From assembly GCA_900539655.1 (NCBI GenBank), contig UQCR01000044.1:1-48317 (forward strand): 48,317 bases of DNA, given 5' to 3'. The notes under the pieces were generated by a model, which did not search any database, was not told the DNA's origin, and saw only the letters and a list, made by a program, of their open reading frames with translations. Shown piece by piece: positions 8,509-18,119 of this stretch (position 1 is the first letter of the stretch; every line of letters starts with the position of its first letter). Source of the DNA: an uncultured Robinsoniella sp. Lineage in GTDB: Bacteria; Bacillota; Clostridia; Lachnospirales; Lachnospiraceae. The translations under genes and the position numbers were made by a program.

Positions 8509-9984
8509 ATGAAAGAAGGGAAGCGGAAACCAAATATTGTATTTATCCTGACAGATGACCAGGGGGCATGGGCAATGCACTGTGCCGGAAATGCAGAGAT
8601 CAGGACACCGAATCTGGACCGCCTTGCAAAAGAAGGAATGCGGTTTGAAAACTTCTTTTGCACCTCCCCGGTGTGCTCACCTGCAAGGGCATCAATTCTC
8701 ACCGGAAGAATTCCTTCTCAACACGGTGTGCACGACTGGATCCGTTCGGGGAATCTTGACCGGGAGAGTCTGGGCGGAAAAAAAGAGGACCCATATTATG
8801 CCAGTGAAGATAAAGCAATTCCCTACCTGGAGGGAATGCTTACCTATACGGATGTGCTGGCAGAGAACCAATATAACTGTGCCCTTGCCGGAAAGTGGCA
8901 TCTGGGTGACAGCAGGAACCCCCAGCATGGATTTTCACGCTGGTATACCATCGCCAGAGGAGGATGCCAGTATTATAAGCCTGACATAATTGAAGATGGA
9001 GAGGTACACTTTGATAACCGGTATGTAACGGATCTGATTACGGATAAAGCAGTCAACTATCTGAGTGAGCTGGAAGGAGAAGAGAATCCGTTTTATCTGA
9101 GCGTTCACTACACAGCGCCCCACGATCCCTGGGATGAGGACCAGCACCCAGGAGAATTTGTAGAGATGTACCGAAACTGCACATTTGATTCCGTGCCGGA
9201 TCTTCCGGTACATCCAAATCAGATTGAAAGTGCGCCTTTTGGTACCGGAGAGGTCCGTAAGTCACTGCTGAGAGGTTATTATGCGGCTGTTACTGCTATG
9301 GATGCAGGGGTGGGGAAAATACTGGACAGGCTGGATGAGCTGGGAATCAGGCAGGATACCATCGTGATGTTTATGGCTGATAATGGTATGAATATGGGAC
9401 ACCACGGAATCTGGGGCAAAGGAAATGGAACGTTCCCGTTTAATCTGTATGATACGGCGGTGAAAGTACCTTTTATTGCATCCTGGCGTGGGAAAATACC
9501 GGAAAATACCACCTCGGAAAGCATGCATAGCCAGTATGATTTTATGCATACACTGCTGGATCTGGCGGAAATCAGGGCAGAGCTGCCCAAAGACCTGCCG
9601 GGAAGCAGTTTTAAACAGGTATTGCTTACCGGAAGGCAGAAGGAAGGCGGACAGGTTGTGGTCTATGATGAATACGGTCCTAACCGCATGATCCGTACCA
9701 GTGAATGGAAGCTGATTCACCGTTATCCCTACGGTCCGGATGAGCTGTATCATCTTAGCTGCGACCCGGATGAAGCAAACAATCTGATCGGCAGTGAGCA
9801 ATACCAGTCGGTGCAGGCAGAGCTTCAGGACAGGCTGAACCGCTGGTTTATCCGTTATGCAGATCCCAAAATGGATGCCTCCCGGGAAGGGGTAACGGGA
9901 TTCGGGCAGTTGTGCAGGCCGGGGTGGTATTCACAGGGAAAGGGTACTTATGCCACATCTTCAAAATATCAATACAGAAAGTAA
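8509..9984 (+). CDS. Cys-type sulfatase without signal peptide
   Basis: Arylsulfatase-superfamily enzyme hydrolysing sulfate esters. The metal-binding TDDQ near residue 15 is followed by the modification signature C-S-P-A-R at residues 56-60, in which Cys56 must become formylglycine; a Cys rather than a Ser is consistent with either FGE or an anaerobic radical-SAM maturase (anSME). GKWHLGD (near 135) and MADNGMNMGHHGIWGKG (near 300) are further family motifs. The gene starts one base after the binding-protein stop codon with no strong ribosome binding site, so coupling to the upstream gene is likely. With no signal peptide, it should desulfate sugars after import, like the GH29 enzyme. No maturase gene is in the window. 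Confidence 0.92.
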   Translation: MKEGKRKPNIVFILTDDQGAWAMHCAGNAEIRTPNLDRLAKEGMRFENFFCTSPVCSPARASILTGRIPSQHGVHDWIRSGNLDRESLGGKKEDPYYASEDKAIPYLEGMLTYTDVLAENQYNCALAGKWHLGDSRNPQHGFSRWYTIARGGCQYYKPDIIEDGEVHFDNRYVTDLITDKAVNYLSELEGEENPFYLSVHYTAPHDPWDEDQHPGEFVEMYRNCTFDSVPDLPVHPNQIESAPFGTGEVRKSLLRGYYAAVTAMDAGVGKILDRLDELGIRQDTIVMFMADNGMNMGHHGIWGKGNGTFPFNLYDTAVKVPFIASWRGKIPENTTSESMHSQYDFMHTLLDLAEIRAELPKDLPGSSFKQVLLTGRQKEGGQVVVYDEYGPNRMIRTSEWKLIHRYPYGPDELYHLSCDPDEANNLIGSEQYQSVQAELQDRLNRWFIRYADPKMDASREGVTGFGQLCRPGWYSQGKGTYATSSKYQYRK

Positions 9985-10092
9985 GGAACTGATGGAATGC
10001 CCCGCTGTCAGGAGTGTATTTAAAACGCTTACTGGCAGCTATGGACACAGGATCTGGGGTGGTGTTTTCAAATGAACAGGAGGAAAAAGGGA

Positions 10093-13000
10093 ATGGGAAA
10101 GAGATTAATCAGTATGTTTTTGGCACTGATCCTGCTTTTGGCAGGTATTCCGGAAATGGGGATTCTTGCAAAAGCAGCAGAATCCGGAAGTGCTAATCTG
10201 TTGAAACTTGTTGTGAATGAAGTGCCGTTGGTTCAGCAGGAATTTGATCCTGAGCAAACCGAGTATACGGGTACTGCATATATGAGCGTTAAAAATCTGA
10301 ATGTATGGGCGGTTCCGTCCAATCCTGGTGCAGTTGTGAATATTAACGGTAAGGCAGTGGATTCTTCCAATGTCTCAAAGGATAATAATTACGGCAGGCA
10401 GGTAGTGGAATTTGACCAGAAAAAGCAGGCAGACATTACCATACAGGTATCCAATGGAGATCAGGAGAAAACATATCATATCCTGATACAGAAAGTGGAT
10501 ACGGACTACCGTGGCAGATCCTTAATTGAAGTTAAGGGTGTATCAGCCAGCAGCGAGCAGACAGGGTTTGAAGCAGAAAAAGCCATTGACAAGAACGAGG
10601 CGGCAGGCTGGAAACCAAATGCCTCTAATGCACAAGAAGTCGTTGGACAGCATATTGATTTCGATTTGGGACAAAATTATGTGGTGAGCAGAATGACAGC
10701 ACTGCTTAATACGCCGGAGGGCTGGGGAGAAAACAGCATCTGGAACAACATGGTAGGCGTACAGGTCCGGGAAGATGAAAGTGATGAATGGATCACGGCA
10801 TTTGATAAAGGAAATCTGAGAAACCGGACGCCAAGACAGGTTACGGATCCATCCAGACAGTTCCACCGCTACGAATTCGGAGACAACTACACAGCCAGAT
10901 ACATCCGTTTTTCATATGAGAAATACGAGATGAAACTGATTCCGGAAATAAAGGAAGTGATGGTCTATGGTTATGAGCCAGGGGATCCCAGTATTCCGGA
11001 ACCATCGAAAGATGAGATTAACCAGGAGTGCTTCGTTCCTTCCAACCCAAATATTACACGTGGACAGGATATCCTTATGAATAAAGGATTCCAGTATACT
11101 TCCTGGGTTGCCAGCGGTGATTACGGAAGAGGAACTTATGATGCAAAAGAATATGAGGGCAGTGAACTGACCGGACTGATTTTTTACGATCCCCCTCTGG
11201 AAAATACAGAATTCTTTAAGTATACGCCGAATGCACAATGGGGAATTGCAAAAGCACCCTGGGGTGGCAACGCCATGAGCGGAGCAGGAGAACCAAAGGA
11301 TTATCTTCCCGAAGAAATGCGCCCTTATGTTGCGAACTTTGTAAGTTCCTGTTTTGGAGATGAAGGATTATACAGCCTTTCGGAAGTGAATCTGTTTAAA
11401 AAATGGTTTGACTGGAGTAAAGATAATTATCCGGGCGTCATCCTCCATTCCAACCAGGCACTGGGCAGAGGATGGGAGAATAATAATGCTGAGCCGATGC
11501 ATGTATTTACAGAAATAGCACAGCCGGATCTGCTGACGCATGACAACTATTATTATAACGGTACGGAATGGGACAATGAAGCCGGATCAACAAGGAACGT
11601 AATTATGTCCAGCAGCTGGCAGAGAGAAGCTGCACTTGCAGGACTTACCGGTGACGGAACCATGCCGATCCTGTTTGGGCAGTATGTGTCTGCATTTAAC
11701 CGTGACCTTACAGAATCCCAGAAATATATGATCAATAATGTTTCCCTGGCTATGGGAATGAAGTGGCTGGATTTATGGCGTACAGAATTTGCATTTGATG
11801 AATGCTTTTTGTTTGACTATGACGGAACGCCAAAACGTTCTTACTACGAATGGGCAGATATAATCCGCCAGACAAAGAATATGGGCGATGCATTAATCCG
11901 GTTAAACAGCGATACCCTTGTAACAAAAACCGGACTTAATTCAAACGGAAATCCAAATACGGCAGCCAGCAGGCAGGCTTCCGATGTAGTAGGGGGAATG
12001 GGAAGCTTTGAGGATAATGCAGCGAAAAACTCGGAATATTACATATCCGGTGTGGAAGCTGAGAATCTGGGTACGGTAAACGGAGGAAATCCCGGAGATG
12101 TGGTACTGGGTTACTTTAATCCGCTTCCCGGGCTGACTTCCAAAGAACTGACGGAGTTCTTCGGATGCAGTTATCCAAAGGGATTCATGGTGGTAAACGG
12201 TCTGTTTGACGGAATGAAAAAAGCAGCGCAGTCCGGCAACAATGGAAAGAACTGGATTCAGGTAGATGACGGAAGTGAAGAAGAAACCATGCAGCATATC
12301 ACTTTGACATTTGCTAAGAACCATCCGCAGTTAAATAAAATCAACAAGGAAACAGGCAAGATAGAGGCAGTGGAAATTGGTGCGGACAATACCCTGGATA
12401 TTACCATGGGCGGCGGGGCAGCTGAACTTTACTTCTGGTCGGATGTGTCCGCAGATGCATCTTCCAATCCGGAACAGGCAGAAGCAGCCTTTGACCAGGA
12501 TATTTCTACTTCCTGGGCAGCAGCAGGGGACGCTTCTTATCCGGTCACACTGGAAAAGAAATTCTCCGGTTCTTACAGAATCGATAAAGTAACCATAAAT
12601 GAAGCTGGGAATAATGTTACCGGGTTTGGTCTGGAATACCGTACAGGTACAGGAAACTGGGAAAGCATACCGTTAGCAGATACGGACACCGGAAGTATAG
12701 GACTGAGTAAAACCGTACAGTTTGCCCCTGTGAAGGCTTCGGGGATCAGACTTGTAATCCGGTCAGCCGGCAAGGCTCCGGCTATTCGGGAAATCCGCTA
12801 TTTCAAGTATGATGAAACGTCAGATGACACGGCAGAAAAGACCGTTACAATTAATGACAACGATATGGGCGAAGGAATCAACCAGTTCTCATATGATGAC
12901 AGTTTTTCTTACCGTGAAACGGAAGGGGGCAATTTCCCGTCAACAATAGGAAATGACGTTCACTTTACAAATGTTACAGGAGGGGAATCCGTTCTTCATT

Positions 13001-15483
13001 TTTATGGTACAAAGCTGGAATTGTTTTACAGAAAGTATAATAACAATGCAAATATCAGCGTGTCTATTGACGGTGGGGACCCTGTAACTATTAATACATC
13101 AGCAGGAGGCGAGAAATTTGGTTCTACGGTATTTGCTGATCTGGAACTGAAAGAACATACTGCTGTGATCCGTAAGACATCGGAAGCGCAGATTGCCATT
13201 GACGGTGCAAAGGTCACCTACAAAGGACTAATCCCAGACAGCGCAGGGCGAAAGGTTATGACCTATATCAACGACAAGTCAGATAAGATCATTTACAACC
13301 CCGAGGCAGTGGCCACCACAGCAAACGAAGAGCCGGATAAAAGAGCAGCAGGATGGGCACAGTTTACCCAGACAGATTCCACCAATACCGGCTGGACTTC
13401 CAGCAGTAAAGAGGGGGCATACTATGAAATCCCATTCTATGGTACGGATGTGACAGTTTATGCTCCGAAGAAGCTTCGAAATATATTTGGAGGAAATGAC
13501 ACGATTCCCTGGGGAGAAGCAGTTATTACCCTGAACGGGGAACCGGTCCAAGCAAGCTACGATGTGGACAATGATAATGGAAATGTAAACTTTGGACTTC
13601 CTGTTCTGAAGATTCATGCCAGTGACGAAAATGCAGACCACAAGCTTCGGATTACCGTAAAAAGCGGTGTCAGCCGGATTGACTATGCAGTTGTGTCAGC
13701 CATTGCAGAGAAAGAACCGGTAGAAGCAACTACGGCAACCGTTGAAGGTATCGCCGGAGAACATGGAAAAATAGAACCGAAGATCCAGGAAGTGAAGCTT
13801 CATGATGATGCTCTTCTGCGTGCGGTACCGGATGAAGGTTATATGCTGGATCAGATAGAGTCAACAGGAGGCCATTCCGTAGATGGCAATACCATACTGA
13901 TCCCGAATGTTCAGAAGGATCATACGGTATCGGTGACATTCCGTAAAATTGCAGATAAGACAGCGCTTGAGACAGCACTGGAAACGGCAGAAGCTTATAT
14001 TCCCGATGGATACACAGAGGAAAGCTATGCCGTATTAAAAGCAGCGATAGAAGAGGCAAAAGCTGTATTGGAAGATGAAAATGCAGACCAGGATGCAATT
14101 GAAGAGCAGATTAATAAGCTTGAGGAAGCCATTTCAAAACTGGAAAGTATTCTGGCTGATCTGACACAGCTGCAATCCTTATACAATGCTGTTTCCCGGA
14201 TGGATATGGGCATTTACACAGAAGACAGTGCAGCAGCCTTGAAAAATGCACTGGTTCATGCATCGGAAATCCTTGATAAAGAGAATGCTACAAAAGTGGA
14301 AGCGGCTGAAGCGGAATCAGGCTTAATGGTAGCCCTCGCAGGACTTCAGAAGAAAGAAACAGACCCGCAGACCGATAAAGCGTTAGCAAAGGCATTGTAC
14401 AATGCTTACAAAGATCTGGACCTGTCCGGATATACCCAGGAAAGTGCAGCCGTATTTACGGAAGCATTGGACAGCCTGTCTGGCGTGATCGAAAAAGAAG
14501 ATGCAACACAGGAAGAGGTTGATAATGCAATAGCAAGCCTTCTGTCATCCGCAACTGCACTTCAAGAATTGCCGGAAGACCCTGAACAGCCGGAAATAAC
14601 GGCAGACTTCTCATTATTGAAAGTACTCTGTGATGCATATACAGGAGTTGATACCGGAAAATATACGAAAGAGAGCGCCGATGCATTCCTTGCAGCACTA
14701 AAAGGTGCCAAAGAGGTTCTGAATAATAAAGAAGCAGATCAGGCAGCAGTTGACCAGGCGGCGGCAGACCTGGCAAAAGCAGCAGCAGGATTAACAGAGA
14801 AGACGGTTATTACAACAGATACCACAACGCTGAAGGTACTCTATCAGGTATATTCCGGACTTGCCACCGGAAAGTATACGGACAGCAGTGCAAAAGACCT
14901 GAGAGATGCATTGGCTGTGGCAGCAGAAGTTTTAAATAATCCAAATGCGGTACAGGATCAGATTGACCAGGCAGCAGCAGGGCTGATGTCAGCGGCAGCC
15001 AGTCTGGAAGTGAAACCGGAAGAGGCTCCAAAGCCTGTGACACCTGCACTGAAAAAGGGCCAGATCCTGACTTACAAGGGGCTGAAATATAAAGTTACCA
15101 ATCCAACGGCAGGAAAAGCAGCCGTAATGGTAGCCGGGGCTTCCAGCAGGTCAGTTAAGAAGGTAACGGTACCATCTTCAGTAACCTTAAGAGGAGTAAA
15201 ATGCAAGGTTACAAAAATTGGACCTAAATCATTTAAGAATTACAAAAACCTGGAGAAGGTTATCCTTGGTGCAAATGTAACCGCAATTGGGAAACAGGCA
15301 TTTTACGGAGACAGTAAGCTTACCAGCATCAAAGTAAAGTCAAAGGTATTGGAGAAAGCCTACAGCAATTGCCTGAAGAAAATATCGCCCAGGGCAGTGA
15401 TCCGGGTTCCAGGGACGAAAGTAAATGAGTATAAAAAAATATTTAAAAACAGAGGACAGAAGAGCAGTGTAAGAATTAAATAA
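10093..15483 (+). CDS. Giant secreted multidomain protein, putative glycoside hydrolase with discoidin, FIVAR and BspA-like LRR modules
   Basis: Secreted protein of about 1796 residues. In order: signal peptide (to ~33), cadherin-like beta-sandwich (~35-138), F5/8C discoidin domain (~140-298), and a TIM-barrel-like module (~310-640) with CFGDEGLY and QPDLLTHDNYYY motifs that I cannot assign to a GH family. Then come a second discoidin-like domain (~773-907), two more beta-sandwiches (to ~1200), a bacterial repeat (HGKIEP type, ~1215-1285), five FIVAR helical repeats (~1285-1665) and a BspA-like LRR_5 tail (~1680-1796). There is no LPXTG anchor. The start at 10093 has AGGAGG nine bases upstream; an ATG at 10072 is possible. 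It follows the sulfatase by 108 bp, so the same host-glycan substrate class is inferred; catalysis is unproven. Confidence 0.85.
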   Translation: MGKRLISMFLALILLLAGIPEMGILAKAAESGSANLLKLVVNEVPLVQQEFDPEQTEYTGTAYMSVKNLNVWAVPSNPGAVVNINGKAVDSSNVSKDNNYGRQVVEFDQKKQADITIQVSNGDQEKTYHILIQKVDTDYRGRSLIEVKGVSASSEQTGFEAEKAIDKNEAAGWKPNASNAQEVVGQHIDFDLGQNYVVSRMTALLNTPEGWGENSIWNNMVGVQVREDESDEWITAFDKGNLRNRTPRQVTDPSRQFHRYEFGDNYTARYIRFSYEKYEMKLIPEIKEVMVYGYEPGDPSIPEPSKDEINQECFVPSNPNITRGQDILMNKGFQYTSWVASGDYGRGTYDAKEYEGSELTGLIFYDPPLENTEFFKYTPNAQWGIAKAPWGGNAMSGAGEPKDYLPEEMRPYVANFVSSCFGDEGLYSLSEVNLFKKWFDWSKDNYPGVILHSNQALGRGWENNNAEPMHVFTEIAQPDLLTHDNYYYNGTEWDNEAGSTRNVIMSSSWQREAALAGLTGDGTMPILFGQYVSAFNRDLTESQKYMINNVSLAMGMKWLDLWRTEFAFDECFLFDYDGTPKRSYYEWADIIRQTKNMGDALIRLNSDTLVTKTGLNSNGNPNTAASRQASDVVGGMGSFEDNAAKNSEYYISGVEAENLGTVNGGNPGDVVLGYFNPLPGLTSKELTEFFGCSYPKGFMVVNGLFDGMKKAAQSGNNGKNWIQVDDGSEEETMQHITLTFAKNHPQLNKINKETGKIEAVEIGADNTLDITMGGGAAELYFWSDVSADASSNPEQAEAAFDQDISTSWAAAGDASYPVTLEKKFSGSYRIDKVTINEAGNNVTGFGLEYRTGTGNWESIPLADTDTGSIGLSKTVQFAPVKASGIRLVIRSAGKAPAIREIRYFKYDETSDDTAEKTVTINDNDMGEGINQFSYDDSFSYRETEGGNFPSTIGNDVHFTNVTGGESVLHFYGTKLELFYRKYNNNANISVSIDGGDPVTINTSAGGEKFGSTVFADLELKEHTAVIRKTSEAQIAIDGAKVTYKGLIPDSAGRKVMTYINDKSDKIIYNPEAVATTANEEPDKRAAGWAQFTQTDSTNTGWTSSSKEGAYYEIPFYGTDVTVYAPKKLRNIFGGNDTIPWGEAVITLNGEPVQASYDVDNDNGNVNFGLPVLKIHASDENADHKLRITVKSGVSRIDYAVVSAIAEKEPVEATTATVEGIAGEHGKIEPKIQEVKLHDDALLRAVPDEGYMLDQIESTGGHSVDGNTILIPNVQKDHTVSVTFRKIADKTALETALETAEAYIPDGYTEESYAVLKAAIEEAKAVLEDENADQDAIEEQINKLEEAISKLESILADLTQLQSLYNAVSRMDMGIYTEDSAAALKNALVHASEILDKENATKVEAAEAESGLMVALAGLQKKETDPQTDKALAKALYNAYKDLDLSGYTQESAAVFTEALDSLSGVIEKEDATQEEVDNAIASLLSSATALQELPEDPEQPEITADFSLLKVLCDAYTGVDTGKYTKESADAFLAALKGAKEVLNNKEADQAAVDQAAADLAKAAAGLTEKTVITTDTTTLKVLYQVYSGLATGKYTDSSAKDLRDALAVAAEVLNNPNAVQDQIDQAAAGLMSAAASLEVKPEEAPKPVTPALKKGQILTYKGLKYKVTNPTAGKAAVMVAGASSRSVKKVTVPSSVTLRGVKCKVTKIGPKSFKNYKNLEKVILGANVTAIGKQAFYGDSKLTSIKVKSKVLEKAYSNCLKKISPRAVIRVPGTKVNEYKKIFKNRGQKSSVRIK

Positions 15484-15495
15484 TTGAGCAGATCC

Positions 15496-15523
15496 ACAAG
15501 CCGGCGTATTTATGCCGGCTTGT
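15496..15523 (+). terminator. Stem-loop after the giant secreted protein
   Basis: ACAAGCCGGC (15496-15505) pairs perfectly with GCCGGCTTGT (15514-15523) around an 8-nt loop, 12 nt past the stop codon. The tail is only moderately T-rich, so it may terminate weakly or protect the 3' end. Confidence 0.6.
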
Positions 15524-15633
15524 GCTTCGCTTAGCTGTCAGAAAATTTCAGATTTCCTAAAAAATCCTAACATTTTATAAAAAATTAGTGACTATAATTA
15601 TTTTTAAAAGCTGATATGATGTATATATAACAA

Positions 15634-15647
15634 GTTTTTCGAAAAAC
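15634..15647. promoter_or_regulatory. 14-bp palindrome, candidate operator of second sugar transporter
   Basis: GTTTTTCGAAAAAC is a perfect palindrome with a central CG, the symmetry expected for a LacI-type or similar dimeric repressor. It lies 50 bp before the binding-protein start and 12 bp downstream of a TATGAT -10-like box at 15616-15621, a position suited to repression. No convincing -35 was found. The cognate regulator is unknown; the LacI-type gene in this window is about 27 kb away. Confidence 0.4.
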
Positions 15648-15696
15648 AGTACAGCATTCTTAAATATAAAATAAAGGATTTATGGAGGGAAATAGA

Positions 15697-17103
15697 ATGA
15701 AAAAACGTATACTTGCAGCGATTCTATCGGCGGCAATGGTAATGGGAGCTTTAGCGGGATGTGGTTCTTCTTCCGGTGAGACCGGCAAAGATACACAGGC
15801 AGGAACGACAGCAGATTCTTCTGCTGATACAAAGGCAGAATCAGATGCGGCAGCGGATAAGAACGAGGACGGAAATAATACGGCATCTGCAGATTCTGAC
15901 AAACCTGCTAAGAAATTTAAGATTTTATCTATTTGGGCGGAAGATACAAAAGAAGGTAAATTATTATATAACCTGACAAAACAGTACCAGGAGGAAGTCA
16001 ATCCGGGCTTTGAATTTGAATTTGAACTGGTTTCCGCAAATGACCTGACTACGAAGGTTGCTACCTTAGTTGCTTCCAATGACCTTCCGGATGCTTTTGC
16101 TTATGTTGCCGGACAGCCGCTTACAGAGCTCATTGGCGCAGATAAAGTTGTCAATATTTCAGAGCAGCTGGAAAAACTGGGCGTGTCTGATCAGATTGAG
16201 GAAGGTGCAGTTACGCTGTTAAAAGGACTTTCCAATACCGACAGTATTTACGACCTTCCGCTGGGATTGAATATCGAGGGATTCTGGTACAATAAGAAAG
16301 TATTTGAAGACGCAGGCGTGGAAGTTCCAAAGACCTGGGATGATTTATTAAAAGTATGTGACACATTAAAAGAAAAAGGCGTTCAGCCAATGTCAATCGG
16401 CGGATCTGAAAAGTGGCCGTTAAGCCGTCTGGTGAATGCATATGTGATCCGTACCATGGGTGTGGATGCACTGACAAAAGCTACATCAGGAGAACTTTCC
16501 TTCACGGATCCTAAATTTGTAGAGGCAGCAAAGCAGGTATCCGATATGGCTTCCAAGGGTTATTTTGGTGAAGGTGTTACAACTGTTGACCAGACTACAG
16601 CAGGAAATATGATGCTGGCTGGTGAGTCAGGGATGTGCTACAACGGAAGCTGGTTTACAGAAGATATTACAAGTGAAAATAACCCAGCAGGAGAAGACGG
16701 CATCGGATACTTCAGCATTCCGGTAGTAGACGAATCCGTAAGCCCTGCAACAGAGGTTCCTATGAACTGCGGCAACATCCTGGCACTTTCCAAGGATAAG
16801 TACGACGATGCCACAGCTGACTGGTTAAAATATTTCGTAGAACATGCAGGCGATTATGCAATGAAAGAAATGGGATCTGTTAAAGGTTATAAATATACGG
16901 TTGAAGGTGAGTTAAGCCCAATCAATCAGGTAGTCGTAGATACCATTGATTCCGTAACGAATGCAGCAACCTGGTTCGAGGCAATGATGAACAATGAGAC
17001 TAAGACTGCAGCACAGGATAACGTTCAGACACTTGCCAACGGTGAAATGACACCGGATGAATATATGCAGTCCATTCAGGATGCATATGATTTGAGCAAA
17101 TAA
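15697..17103 (+). CDS. CUT1 sugar-binding lipoprotein
   Basis: Extracytoplasmic solute-binding protein (SBP_bac_1/8 type) of a second sugar importer. A signal peptide with lipobox GALAGC places the lipidated Cys at residue 22, followed by a Ser/Asp/Ala-rich linker to about residue 70 and the two-lobed binding fold, 468 residues in all. GGAGGG seven bases before the ATG at 15697 decides this start over an ATG at 15682. Two permease genes follow on the same strand; the 126-bp gap before them contains GCAAGCTTGC (17180-17189) and a T-rich stretch, possibly allowing higher expression of the binding protein than the permeases. The ligand is probably a glycan fragment released by the locus enzymes. 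Confidence 0.93.
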   Translation: MKKRILAAILSAAMVMGALAGCGSSSGETGKDTQAGTTADSSADTKAESDAAADKNEDGNNTASADSDKPAKKFKILSIWAEDTKEGKLLYNLTKQYQEEVNPGFEFEFELVSANDLTTKVATLVASNDLPDAFAYVAGQPLTELIGADKVVNISEQLEKLGVSDQIEEGAVTLLKGLSNTDSIYDLPLGLNIEGFWYNKKVFEDAGVEVPKTWDDLLKVCDTLKEKGVQPMSIGGSEKWPLSRLVNAYVIRTMGVDALTKATSGELSFTDPKFVEAAKQVSDMASKGYFGEGVTTVDQTTAGNMMLAGESGMCYNGSWFTEDITSENNPAGEDGIGYFSIPVVDESVSPATEVPMNCGNILALSKDKYDDATADWLKYFVEHAGDYAMKEMGSVKGYKYTVEGELSPINQVVVDTIDSVTNAATWFEAMMNNETKTAAQDNVQTLANGEMTPDEYMQSIQDAYDLSK

Positions 17104-17229
17104 GAAGAATAGCAAGTAGGCCTGCCGCTCTTTTTATACCCAAAATGCAGACAAAAGACGTATTTATTAAGGCAGTATCGCAAGCTTGCTTACGATATGC
17201 AGATTTACAATATGCAAATGGAGGCAAGT

Positions 17230-18108
17230 ATGAATAAAGTATTAGGAAATAAAAAAGCAATTGCTTTATTTGTAATACCTGGCCTGATCTTATATGTAGG
17301 GCTGGTATTCGTTCCGGTTATCTGGTCATTCGTATATTCATTTTATGATGGCACACCAGGACTGAACTGGAGTTTCTCTGGTTTGAAAAATTATGAAAAA
17401 TTGTTTATTGATGCACGTTTTAAAGATGCCCTGGTAGTAAACTTAAAGTATATCGGCATGGTTATGCTTGGACAGGTTGCACTTGGACTGTGTATGGCGC
17501 TGGTATTTAAATTCTGGTTAAAGCGGTTTAAAAATGTAATCCGGACCCTGATCTTCTTTCCGGTAGTTCTTCCAACGGTAGCCGTAGGACAATTATTTGC
17601 CAAAATCTATGAGATCCAGCCAAACTATGGTTTATTAAACAGTATTCTGGCTAATATCGGTCTTCAGGACTGGGTGCAGCCCTGGATTGGTCAGGCAAGT
17701 ACGGCACTGAAGGCATTAAGTGTCATGGATGTCTGGGTTTCCATGGGATTCTATGCAGTTATTTTCTATGGAGCACTTCTGGATATCCCGGATGACGTCA
17801 TGGAAGCTGCCAAGATTGACGGCTGCAACGCTTGGAATTTATTTAAAAGCATTCTTATGCCGCTTCTGCGCCCGGTAACTATCACCTGCCTGGTATTCAG
17901 CTTCTCCGGTACGGTGAAAATGTTTGAATCCGCAATGGCACTCACCGGAGGCGGACCTGGAAATGCTACGACCTCACTTTCTATGTATATGTATAATGCG
18001 TCCTTTGGATTTGGAAAGGTCGGATACGGCAGCACTATTGCAATTGTAATCTTCATTATCTGTATTATTGGAACAACTATTATTAAGAAATTTGACAGAC
18101 AGGGATAG
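17230..18108 (+). CDS. CUT1 ABC permease, MalF/UgpA type
   Basis: Membrane permease of about 292 residues with six hydrophobic spans. The EAA loop reads MEAAKIDGCNAWNLFKSILMPLL near residues 193-215. Proteins of this length lack the extra N-terminal spans of enterobacterial MalF and match the UgpA/LacF group. The start at 17230 follows GGAGG with five bases between; an upstream in-frame ATG at 17197 has no such site. It is followed by the MalG-type gene after 11 bp. As with the first system no ATPase is present, so both importers may share one encoded elsewhere. Confidence 0.93.
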   Translation: MNKVLGNKKAIALFVIPGLILYVGLVFVPVIWSFVYSFYDGTPGLNWSFSGLKNYEKLFIDARFKDALVVNLKYIGMVMLGQVALGLCMALVFKFWLKRFKNVIRTLIFFPVVLPTVAVGQLFAKIYEIQPNYGLLNSILANIGLQDWVQPWIGQASTALKALSVMDVWVSMGFYAVIFYGALLDIPDDVMEAAKIDGCNAWNLFKSILMPLLRPVTITCLVFSFSGTVKMFESAMALTGGGPGNATTSLSMYMYNASFGFGKVGYGSTIAIVIFIICIIGTTIIKKFDRQG

Positions 18109-18119
18109 GAGGAACGGAT

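Noticed and set aside
9262..9801. 179-codon minus-strand ORF inside the sulfatase gene
   Set aside because: It lies opposite conserved sulfatase motifs and has no family resemblance.
14000..15010. FIVAR repeat coding region as a DNA tandem repeat
   Set aside because: The five units are similar only at protein level; their DNA has diverged, so it is domain duplication rather than an unstable repeat.
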